Shown piece by piece: positions 8,666 to 17,462 of a DNA stretch of 64,000 nucleotides. The DNA is taken from positions 1 to 64,000 of the forward strand of contig CACWVT010000006.1 in NCBI GenBank assembly GCA_902764345.1. The letters are read 5' to 3'. The position numbers and the translations under genes are program-made. The DNA is from an uncultured Ruminobacter sp. GTDB taxonomy: Bacteria; Pseudomonadota; Gammaproteobacteria; Enterobacterales; Succinivibrionaceae. Within the stretch, counting starts at the first letter, position 1. Every line of letters starts with the position of its first letter. Below the pieces are notes generated by a model. The model was not told the DNA's origin. It did not search any database and worked only from the letters and a program-made list of their open reading frames with translations.

Positions 8666-9029
8666 TCTTAAGTTCCTCCGCATCTTTAAGAATCGCAGCG
8701 TAGTGCTCCGGGGCAAGAGCAGAAAGCTTTGAAGCACCGTACTTTTCAAGCAGAGCCTTAACGCCTTCACGGTTCCCAGCACGGGCAATGTCAGCCAGAA
8801 TTCCGCGAACATCCTCGAAGGATAATTTCGGGGTTTCCGGTTCAGCCTTGGCTGCCGGAACAACTGCATCGGTCGACGGTGCGGATTCAGTTTCCTGAGA
8901 CTGGTTTTCAGTAGCAGGTGCAGAATCCTTGGCATTCAGATCTTCCAGAAAATCGGCAATGTTATTCAAAGCGACTGCCGCATGCCGCAGTGCGACGATG
9001 CTCGAAGCCATGTCTTTTGTGTTGTTCAT
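8658..9029 (-). CDS. Small phage protein with conserved C-terminal domain
   Basis: 123 residues starting MNNTKDMASSIVALRHAAVA at ATG 9029, with AGGA about 9 nt upstream. A low-complexity acidic/Ala-Pro linker separates a short N-terminal helix from a C-terminal domain, VRGILADIARAGNREGVKAL followed by KYGASKLSALAPEHYAAI. This domain recurs in small proteins of Gram-positive phage recombination modules. The stop overlaps the DUF2800 start, so translation is coupled. Probably an accessory factor for the nuclease/SSB pair; the function is not known. Confidence 0.75.
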   Translation of the reverse strand: MNNTKDMASSIVALRHAAVALNNIADFLEDLNAKDSAPATENQSQETESAPSTDAVVPAAKAEPETPKLSFEDVRGILADIARAGNREGVKALLEKYGASKLSALAPEHYAAILKDAEELKNA

Positions 9030-9174
9030 AGGTAGTATTTCCTTTCTTTGAGTTACGTAATTCAGCAAGAAGCTCAAGGTTTCTTGCCATCTTTGCGGAT
9101 ACATGAGAGATAGCCGTGAGTACGGCAATCAGCTCATGGCTTTTCCCGCGGGAATCGAAGTAAGACTTGTTCAT
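8962..9174 (-). CDS. Small phage protein, first gene of the replication operon
   Basis: 70 residues from ATG 9174, which has a textbook AGGAGG 8 nt upstream. MNKSYFDSRGKSHELIAVLT and AISHVSAKMARNLELLAEL form two likely helices; the basic tail has no motif. The 3' end overlaps the start of the next gene by 68 bp in another frame, so its last ~22 residues may be under little constraint. The promoter-like repeat at 9218-9270 lies just upstream, making this the first gene of the unit running to the polymerase. Function unknown. Confidence 0.65.
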   Translation of the reverse strand: MNKSYFDSRGKSHELIAVLTAISHVSAKMARNLELLAELRNSKKGNTTYEQHKRHGFEHRRTAACGSRFE

Positions 9175-9217
9175 TTGAGAACCTCCTTAATTTGTGAAAA
9201 AATCAGCCTTACACTTA

Positions 9218-9270
9218 CTACTGGACATGAGCGGGCGTTTTGAGCGGAAATATTTTTAAATTTTTTATTA
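9218..9270 (-). promoter_or_regulatory. Promoter-like repeat, copy 2
   Basis: Second copy of the 53-bp block described at 3188-3240, in the same orientation, 44 bp upstream of the ATG at 9174. Both copies keep ctactggac, ttttgagcggaa and the AT-rich flank. The element-encoded sigma-like protein just upstream (9345-9824) is an obvious candidate to recognise it, by inference. Confidence 0.5.
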
Positions 9271-9344
9271 CTTGGTTATTTCGTAATCAAAACGCCTTGC
9301 TCAGACATCGCCACTATGGGTAAAAGCCTTTATGAAAGGGGAAA

Positions 9345-9824
9345 CTACCTGTTGAGCTTATGCAGCTCGGTTCGGATCTTCTTCATGTGATCTGCAAAGG
9401 TTCGCTGTTTACGTCCCAGCGTTTCCGCAATTTTTCGGTCGGAAAATCCTTCCTCCAGCAATTCAATGATGAGATCAGCCTCCGGTTCAAGTTCGCGGAA
9501 TCTGGCAACCAGTAGTTTCAGCATTTGGTCGCATGCCATAAGTTCATCCATCAGCGGTTTCTCATCTGATAATTCTGTATCTGTCAGTTCATCAATAGAC
9601 TCCTCATTTCCTCCGGTGTGATAGGAACAGTCAGAACAGTAGCCATTACATGTCCACAGGTAGTTGGCTGGGCATCTGCATCGGCCATGTCTCTGTTCCC
9701 GCTTAATGGTTGCCCAGATTTCAGGATAGATTGCCTGGTACTGTTCCTCGGTAATCTCAACGAGCTTAACTTTCTTGGGATCGGTTGAGCTGCGAAGAGG
9801 GTAATAACGTTTTTTATTTGCCAT
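9345..9824 (-). CDS. Phage sigma-70 region 4-like regulator with N-terminal cysteine cluster
   Basis: 159 residues. The N-terminal part (KKRYYPLRSS, EITEEQYQAIYPEIWATIKR) is followed by a cysteine cluster CRCPANYLWTCNGYCSDCSY. The C-terminal ~50 residues, ELEPEADLIIELLEEGFSDR then KIAETLGRKQRTFADHMKKI, form a sigma region 4/LuxR-type helix-turn-helix. This arrangement is known from sigma-like regulators of phages and conjugative elements in gut Firmicutes. It probably activates the operon to its left. ATG 9824 has GGAG at 9833-9836, but that site is paired in a hairpin (see next feature), so translation may be controlled. Confidence 0.8.
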   Translation of the reverse strand: MANKKRYYPLRSSTDPKKVKLVEITEEQYQAIYPEIWATIKREQRHGRCRCPANYLWTCNGYCSDCSYHTGGNEESIDELTDTELSDEKPLMDELMACDQMLKLLVARFRELEPEADLIIELLEEGFSDRKIAETLGRKQRTFADHMKKIRTELHKLNR

Positions 9825-9832
9825 TTAGGCTT

Positions 9833-9859
9833 CTCCAGTTCGGAAAAACCGAAGCGGAG
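9833..9859 (-). promoter_or_regulatory. Hairpin hiding the ribosome-binding site of the sigma-like gene
   Basis: On the transcript, CUCC pairs with the Shine-Dalgarno GGAG and an inner UUCGG pairs with CCGAA around a five-base loop. The Shine-Dalgarno is 8 nt from the AUG at 9824 and is fully inside the stem. This would lower initiation unless opened by upstream translation or a factor. Confidence 0.55.
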
Positions 9860-9880
9860 TAGCCCTTCACGGCTCGTTGT

Positions 9881-10092
9881 CACTGTGTGCATTAGGTCAC
9901 CTCGGGAATACCCCGTTCGGCAGGTGACCAGTGGTGCATGACACTGGACGGTTAAAATAAATTCGCCTGTTTCAGCCATGCACTCATCAATTTGCAACTT
10001 GATGAGCTTACGCAGGCGAGGTTAAAAATCTGTATCCAGATCTGAAAAGACGCAGAACACGTAACATCCAACAGGCGTGTTGCATGTTACGT
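9881..10092 (-). other. Structured leader of three long hairpins
   Basis: Three inverted repeats follow each other. At 9895-9929 GGTCACCT and AGGTGACC enclose CGGG/CCCG, with CACTG/CAGTG outside. At 9964-10018 CGCCTG/CAGGCG enclose CTCATCAA/TTGATGAG. At 10059-10092 ACGTAACAT/ATGTTACGT enclose CAACA/TGTTG. Upstream of the sigma-like gene they would fold into the 5' end of its mRNA or a separate small RNA. A frame through the region also encodes CHAPLVTCRTGYSRGD and TVTTSREGLLRFGFSE, which I recall, unverified, from many hypothetical ORFs in front of phage regulators. Confidence 0.5.
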
Positions 10093-10114
10093 AGATAAAG
10101 CCTTTGTCTTTAGT

Positions 10115-10152
10115 AAAAAAAGCAATCCCCCTAACAAGTAGCCAGGGGGATT
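10115..10152 (-). terminator. Minus-strand intrinsic terminator
   Basis: AATCCCCC and GGGGGATT form a perfect 8-bp stem; on the minus strand it is followed by GC and a run of seven T. No gene on the minus strand lies immediately upstream, so it either attenuates a leader transcript or ends a small RNA. Confidence 0.7.
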
Positions 10153-10185
10153 GGTGAAATCTGACGTTCGGTCAAGATTCATACG

Positions 10186-10217
10186 AAAAAAGCAGGCATC
10201 TTTTGCGGTGTCTGCTT
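10186..10217 (-). terminator. Second minus-strand intrinsic terminator
   Basis: AAGCAGACA and TGCCTGCTT form a stem with one mismatch, followed on the minus strand by six T. It lies 34 bp upstream of the terminator at 10115-10152, giving a tandem pair. Confidence 0.65.
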
Positions 10218-10720
10218 GGATAAATACGAGTAATTATGTGATCTGGATAACAAAATTACAGAGCGTGGATTTTACAGAGGAAAAGGCTTTCTTTCCATAA
10301 AATTGTTATGAAGTAGTGTCTAATCGGCGATTATTTGGTAGGGAATGGTGTAATTTTTGTGCATATGATTGACAAATGTACAAAGTATGTCGCAGATTTG
10401 GCTAAGAGGTGAGCAAGGAGACTCTCTGCCATTCTATGAAGGAAACACAAATTTGAAGAACTGCAAAAATTGAATAAAAATTATTCGGAATGTTTAAGGT
10501 TTTGTGTGTTTTGTGCGGTTGTAACAGGAATTTGAGACTACAACTGTGCTATCATGCAAGGTTAATTGATTTGTGATGCATCTGTGATAGTTTATGTCTT
10601 GTTATCGTTTTGAATTTATTGACATAACGACAAGCAGAATTTTTAACACGTGATTTTGCAACATTCGGGTATTGTCCTAAAGGCGCAAGTTTCGTGAATA
10701 ATGTTAGCGGAGTTTTTTGA
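10218..10720. other. Intergenic region upstream of hsdM
   Basis: About 500 AT-rich bases with no convincing gene on either strand. It must hold the hsdM promoter and any minus-strand promoter feeding the two terminators at 10115-10217. I could not pick out a clean -35/-10 pair with normal spacing. Confidence 0.5.
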
Positions 10721-12336
10721 ATGGTAGATACCAAAAAAGAACAGGAGCGTGATGAACTCCATCGCGCAATATGGGCAATAGCTGATGAGTTACGTGGGGC
10801 TGTTGATGGCTGGGATTTTAAGAATTATGTTCTCGGCACGATGTTCTATCGCTATATCTCTGAGAACCTTTGTGCTTACATAAATAAAGGCGAGAGGGAC
10901 GCGGGGAATCCAGATTTTGATTATGCCAATATGTCAGATGCAGAGTCTTTAGAAGCTCGTGCAGATCTTGTTCAAGAAAAGGGATTCTTCATTCCGCCAA
11001 GTGAGCTGTTTTGTAATGTTCTGAAACACTGTACCGATGATAAGGCTGTCTTTATTGACAGCGAAGGTGAAACGAAGAACTTAAAAGACAATTTGAATGA
11101 ATTCTTAGAGAGTGTGTTTAATCATATTGAAGAATCCTCCTGCGGTTGTGAGTCTGAAAGTGATTTTAAAGGACTTTTCGATGATATCGATGTAAACAGT
11201 AACAAGCTTGGTGCAACTGTTCCAAAGAGGAACGAGCGCCTAGTTAAACTTCTTGAAGGCGTTGCAGCCATGGATCTTGGTTCAGTCCAAGACCATGAGA
11301 TTGATGCTTTCGGTGATGCATATGAATTTCTTATGCAAATGTATGCGTCCAATGCAGGTAAGTCCGGTGGCGAATTTTTCACCCCAGCCGATGTGTCAGT
11401 TCTTCTCACTAGATTGGGAACCGCGGGCAAGACCAAAATTAATAAAGCTTACGACCCAGCCTGTGGCAGCGGTTCGCTACTTTTAAAAGTGGTAAAGATC
11501 CTCGGAAGGGATGCAGTTCAGAACGGTTTCTATGGACAGGAAATCAACATCACCACATTTAACCTGTGTCGTATCAATATGTTCCTTCATGACATAGGCT
11601 TTGATAAGTTTGACATTGCCTGTGAAGACACTCTTACGCATCCACAGCATTGGGATGATGAACCATTTGAACTGATTGTTTCTAATCCTCCATATTCCAT
11701 CAAGTGGGTTGGTGATGAAGATGCTACCCTGATAAACGATCCTCGTTTTTCTCCTGCAGGTGTTTTGGCTCCAAAGTCCAAAGCTGACATGGCTTTCATA
11801 ATGCATGCTCTTTCCTGGTTGGCTCCGAATGGTACGGCAGCAATCGTATGTTTTCCAGGAATCATGTATAGAGGCGGAGCAGAACAGAAAATCAGAAAGT
11901 ATCTCGTAGACAACAACTATGTAGATTGCATTATTCAGCTACCAAGCAACCTGTTTTTCGGCACCACAATCGCCACCTGTATCATGGTTATGAAGAAGAG
12001 TAAGCGTGATAACAAGGTTTTATTTATTGATGCTACAAATCTCTGCGTCAAGGTTACCAACAATAACAAACTTCTCCCGGAACATATAGACAGAATCGTT
12101 GAGATGTTTTGTGAAAGGCAGGACGTGGAGCATACCTGCAGGTTGGTTGATTACGATGAGGTAAAGGAACAGAACTACAATTTGTCGGTTAGCACCTATG
12201 TAGAGCAGGAAGATACCCGTGAGAAAATCGATATTGTAAAACTCAATGCTGAAATTAAACAGATTGTTTCCCGTGAACAAGTTCTCCGTGAAGAGATTGA
12301 TAAGATCATTTCTGAGATTGAAGGAGGGCAAGAGGC

Positions 12337-12340
<4 letters not shown>
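10721..12340 (+). CDS. hsdM: Type I restriction-modification methyltransferase subunit HsdM
   Basis: 539 residues. It is the DNA adenine methyltransferase of a type I system, acting in an M2S complex and with HsdR in the restriction complex. The N-terminal helical domain (ELHRAIWAIADELRGAVDGW) precedes the Rossmann methylase. GEFFTPADVSVLL is near residue 213, the AdoMet motif DPACGSGSLLL near 245 and the catalytic NPPYSIKW near 322. Length and motifs match the EcoR124-like (type IC) group. The stop overlaps the hsdS ATG (ATGA at 12337-12340), indicating translational coupling. First gene of a rightward defence operon. Confidence 0.95.
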
Positions 12341-13665
<1,325 letters not shown>

Positions 13666-13676
13666 GTCTGATTAAG

Positions 13677-14228
13677 TTGCTGCAGTATGTGTTTGGGTAT
13701 GCTTCTGTAAGAAAGCCTTGTATCCACTATGGTCAGATGTATACCCATTTCGGGGTTCATGCAGATAAGACCTTAACTTTTGTGGATCAGAATGTTTTTG
13801 ATAAATCAAAGATCGCAAAACAAGGGGATATAGTGATGGCTGTTACAAGTGAAAATGTTGAAGACGTGTGTTCTTGTACTGCATGGTTAGGGGGTGATGA
13901 TATAGCTGTAAGTGGCCATACTGCAATAATTAGTCACAACCAAAATGCGAAATACTTGTCGTATTATTTCCATTCAGCTGATTTCTTTTCAAAGAAGAAA
14001 AAGTTAGCTCACGGGACTAAGGTGATTGAAATAACACCAAGTGCATTGGAGGATGTTGTGATTAACCTTCCGTGTATAAATGAGCAAGAACGCATTGTTT
14101 CAATCTTGGATCGTTTTGATGCTCTCTGTAACGATTTGTCTTCGGGACTTCCGGCAGAAATCGAGGCTAGACAGAAGCAATATGAATATTACCGCGACAT
14201 GCTGTTAAGTTTTAAGGAAGCAGAGTAG
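13677..14228 (+). CDS. hsdS: Third HsdS target-recognition half, out of frame with hsdS
   Basis: 183 residues of an HsdS half: LLQYVFGYASV, a recognition domain (PCIHYGQMYTHFGVHADKTL, FDKSKIAKQGDIVMAVTSEN) and a conserved region almost identical to the one before the repeat tract (GLPAEIEARQKQYEYYRDML). Only a TTG start without a good ribosome site is available. It is therefore best read as the continuation of hsdS, reached when the repeat tract slips. Compared with the TRD2 half, about 30 codons are missing between FGYASV and PCIHYGQ, the first strands of the TRD. It may therefore be inactive as a recognition domain. It ends 21 bp before hsdR. Confidence 0.75.
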   Translation: MLQYVFGYASVRKPCIHYGQMYTHFGVHADKTLTFVDQNVFDKSKIAKQGDIVMAVTSENVEDVCSCTAWLGGDDIAVSGHTAIISHNQNAKYLSYYFHSADFFSKKKKLAHGTKVIEITPSALEDVVINLPCINEQERIVSILDRFDALCNDLSSGLPAEIEARQKQYEYYRDMLLSFKEAE

Positions 14229-14249
14229 AAAGAACAGAAGGAGGTAGGT

Positions 14250-17200
14250 ATGCCTTATTTTAATATAGTAGCCGAAACAAATGAAAATACTGTTGTTACT
14301 AACTATGAGCCTGTTAAGGCTAGGTCTGACAGTTATGAGTCCGAGGCTGCTTTAGAGAAGGAATTTATCCGTTTGCTCTGTGAGCAAGGATATACCTATC
14401 TCCCTATTCATTCTGAGTCTGATTTAATTGCAAATCTTCGTGTTCGTTTGGAAGAACTCAATAAATACAAATTCTCTGATACTGAATGGGAACGTTTCTT
14501 TAAGACTTCCATTGCAAATCCAAATGAACATATTGCTGAAAAGACTGCAAAGATTCAGGAAGATTATATTCAGGTTCTTAAGCGTGATGACTCAACCTCC
14601 AAAAATATAACTCTGCTTGATCATAAGAACATCCACAATAATACCCTTCAGGTAATAAACCAGTATGTGCTCGGTAAAGCAGAAGGTGCGACCTATGATA
14701 ACCGTTACGATGTTACAATCCTCATCAATGGTCTTCCTATTGTTCATATAGAATTGAAACGTAGGGGCGTGGCTATTCGTGAGGCTTTTAACCAGATTGA
14801 ACGTTATCAACGAGACTCTTTTTGGGCTGGCAGTGGTCTGTTTGAGTTTGTTCAGATTTTTGTTATTTCAAACGGCACAAACACGAAATATTATTCAAAC
14901 AGTACCAGGAATAACGCAATCAAGGATTCTACTTCAAGAAATATCAAGAAGGGTAAGACAAGTAACAGTTTTGAGTTTACTTCGTTTTGGGCGGATGCTG
15001 AGAACAGGGTTATTCCGGATCTTATTGATTTCACTAAAACCTTCTTTGCAAAACACACAATTCTAAATATCTTAACCAAATACTGCGTGTTCACATCAGA
15101 AAAAATGCTGATGGTGATGCGCCCGTATCAGATCACTGCAACTGAACGAATTCTTAACCGTATAGAGGTTGCTCATAATTACAAGAAGTACGGTGATATT
15201 GCCGGAGGTGGGTATATTTGGCATACCACCGGCTCTGGTAAAACCCTAACTTCATTTAAGACTGCACGACTGGCTACTCAACTGCCGTTCATAGATAAGG
15301 TTCTCTTTGTCGTAGATCGAAAGGATCTGGATTACCAGACCATGAAGGAATACGACCGCTTTGAAAAGGGAGCCGCAAACAGCAATTCATCTACGGCAGT
15401 TCTTGAAAGACAGCTTGGTGATGATAAATCTCATATTATTATCACCACAATTCAAAAGCTTTCCACCTTCATCAGAAAGAACAAAAGCCATGACATTTAT
15501 TCAAAGCAGGTGGTTATCATTTTCGATGAATGTCATCGTAGCCAGTTTGGTGAAATGCATGAGGCTGTGGAAAAGCATTTTAAACAGTATTACATGTTCG
15601 GTTTTACCGGAACTCCTATATTCCCGTTGAATGCCAGTTCCGGGAAGAAACTCAATTACTTCACAACAGAGCAGACTTTTGGAGACCGCCTGCATTCATA
15701 TACAATTGTTGATGCCATTAATGATAAAAACGTACTTCCGTTCCGTGTCGATTACATAAAAACCATGGATATCGATGCAGACATAGATGATGAGGAAGTA
15801 TGGGATATAAACAGAAAAAAGGCTTTTGAAGATCCAAAGCGAGTTTCTCAGATTGCCAATTACATTCTTGATCACTTCGACCAGAAAACCTATAGAGGTG
15901 ATAAGACCTACGAGTTTAATGCTCTCACCAATATCGGAGAGGTGGCATCTGCGGCAAGAGGAAAGGTTGAGGAAATTAAGCAAAAGCAGAGACTGAGCGG
16001 TTTTAACTCTATTTTTGCTGTAGCCTCTGTTCCAATGGCAAAGATGTATTACGACGAATTTAGAAAAATCATCAATGCCGATCCAACAAAGAATCTGAAG
16101 ATAGCCGTCATTTACAGCTATGCCGCCAACGAGGAAGAAGTCGAAGGAATGCTGGATGAGGAAAATTCTGAAGATACATCAGCACTTGATCAGAACTCAA
16201 GAGACTTCCTCGAATCCGCTATTCAGGATTATAACCAGATGTTCCATACGAACTACGATACCTCCAGCGATAAATTCCAGAATTACTATAAGGATGTGTC
16301 TCTTCGTATGAAGAACAAGGAACTTGATTTACTCATTGTGGTTAATATGTTCCTTACCGGTTTCGATGCCACTACTCTGAATACGCTGTGGGTTGATAAA
16401 AATCTGAAGATGCATGGGCTCATTCAGGCATTCAGCCGTACCAATCGTATCCTGAACAGTATTAAGACTTTCGGTAATGTTGTCTGTTTCCGTAATCTTC
16501 AGAAGCGGGTTGATGCTGCTATCTCTTTATTTGGTGATAAGAATGCCAGCGGTATTGTACTTATGCGTAGTTTTAAGGATTACTACCATGGGTATACAAC
16601 TGATGACGGCAGAGAAAAGCCTGGCTATGTTGATATGATTAATGAGCTTACTCAAAAGTATCCTTTGTCAGAACCGCAGATCATCGGTGAACAGAACCAA
16701 AAGAATTTCATTGCGCTATTTGGTGCAATTCTGCGGATGCGGAATCTTCTTGTTTCCTTTGATGAATTTAAGGATAAGAACATTCTGACAGAACGAGATT
16801 TGCAGGACTACCTTGGCCGCTACCAGGATCTTGCGGACGAATGGAAACGGAAGAGAAAAGATCACGAAGCTAAAGACATTACGGATGATGTTGTCTTTGA
16901 AATCGAGCTGATTAAACAGATCGAAATTAACATTGATTACATCCTTATGCTGGTTAAGAAATTTCACGACACACATTGTGAGGATAAGGAAGTTCTTATC
17001 ACCATCAAAAAAGCTATTGATGCCAGTCCTGAACTGCGTAGCAAGAAGCAACTTATCGAAGCGTTTATTTCCGGTATCAATGAAGTTGATGATGTGATGA
17101 ATGAGTGGAATGAGTATGTGGTAAAACAGCGTGAAGCTGATTTGGAAAAACTTATTCAGGAAGAAAAGTTAAAGCCGGAAGAAACCCGTAGATTTCTGGA

Positions 17201-17408
17201 GAATGCATTCCGGGAAGGAGAAGTAAAAACCGTTGGCACAGACATAGATAAAATGATGCCTCCGGTTAGCAGATTCGGTGGTGGAAATCGAACCGAGAAG
17301 AAGCAGACCATTATTGAAAAAATAAAGGCGTTCTTTGAGAAGTATTTCGGTATTGGCAGAAGTTTTAAGGCTAGTGAAGAAGATAAACAACAAGAAACTG
17401 TTCATTAA
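14250..17408 (+). CDS. hsdR: Type I restriction endonuclease subunit HsdR
   Basis: 1052 residues, matching the ~1040 of EcoR124I HsdR. It translocates and cleaves unmodified DNA with the M2S1 complex. The N-terminal nuclease core has YDVTILINGLPIVHIELKRR near residues 152-171 (Asp...Glu-x-Lys). The helicase/translocase has Walker A WHTTGSGKTLTSF near 324, DEAD-type IFDECHRSQFGEMH near 423 and later motifs TGFDATTLNTLWVDK and QAFSRTNR. The C-terminal ~200 residues are helical, as in type IC subunits. AGGAGG sits 7-8 nt before ATG 14250. No frameshift is seen, so restriction should be functional. Confidence 0.96.
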   Translation: MPYFNIVAETNENTVVTNYEPVKARSDSYESEAALEKEFIRLLCEQGYTYLPIHSESDLIANLRVRLEELNKYKFSDTEWERFFKTSIANPNEHIAEKTAKIQEDYIQVLKRDDSTSKNITLLDHKNIHNNTLQVINQYVLGKAEGATYDNRYDVTILINGLPIVHIELKRRGVAIREAFNQIERYQRDSFWAGSGLFEFVQIFVISNGTNTKYYSNSTRNNAIKDSTSRNIKKGKTSNSFEFTSFWADAENRVIPDLIDFTKTFFAKHTILNILTKYCVFTSEKMLMVMRPYQITATERILNRIEVAHNYKKYGDIAGGGYIWHTTGSGKTLTSFKTARLATQLPFIDKVLFVVDRKDLDYQTMKEYDRFEKGAANSNSSTAVLERQLGDDKSHIIITTIQKLSTFIRKNKSHDIYSKQVVIIFDECHRSQFGEMHEAVEKHFKQYYMFGFTGTPIFPLNASSGKKLNYFTTEQTFGDRLHSYTIVDAINDKNVLPFRVDYIKTMDIDADIDDEEVWDINRKKAFEDPKRVSQIANYILDHFDQKTYRGDKTYEFNALTNIGEVASAARGKVEEIKQKQRLSGFNSIFAVASVPMAKMYYDEFRKIINADPTKNLKIAVIYSYAANEEEVEGMLDEENSEDTSALDQNSRDFLESAIQDYNQMFHTNYDTSSDKFQNYYKDVSLRMKNKELDLLIVVNMFLTGFDATTLNTLWVDKNLKMHGLIQAFSRTNRILNSIKTFGNVVCFRNLQKRVDAAISLFGDKNASGIVLMRSFKDYYHGYTTDDGREKPGYVDMINELTQKYPLSEPQIIGEQNQKNFIALFGAILRMRNLLVSFDEFKDKNILTERDLQDYLGRYQDLADEWKRKRKDHEAKDITDDVVFEIELIKQIEINIDYILMLVKKFHDTHCEDKEVLITIKKAIDASPELRSKKQLIEAFISGINEVDDVMNEWNEYVVKQREADLEKLIQEEKLKPEETRRFLENAFREGEVKTVGTDIDKMMPPVSRFGGGNRTEKKQTIIEKIKAFFEKYFGIGRSFKASEEDKQQETVH

Positions 17409-17462
17409 ATCATTTGGGGCGTTAAGTTTATAGGTTTGGGCAAGGTTATTTAAGAGGTTGTT

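Noticed and set aside
4792..10165. Shared 12-mer GTGAAATCTGAC at 4792 and 10154 as attachment sites
   Set aside because: Matches of 12 bp are expected by chance many times in 64 kb, and nothing else aligns around the two sites.
10552..10734. 60-residue minus-strand frame in front of hsdM
   Set aside because: No ribosome site, overlaps the hsdM start and has no recognisable content. It could not explain the two terminators.
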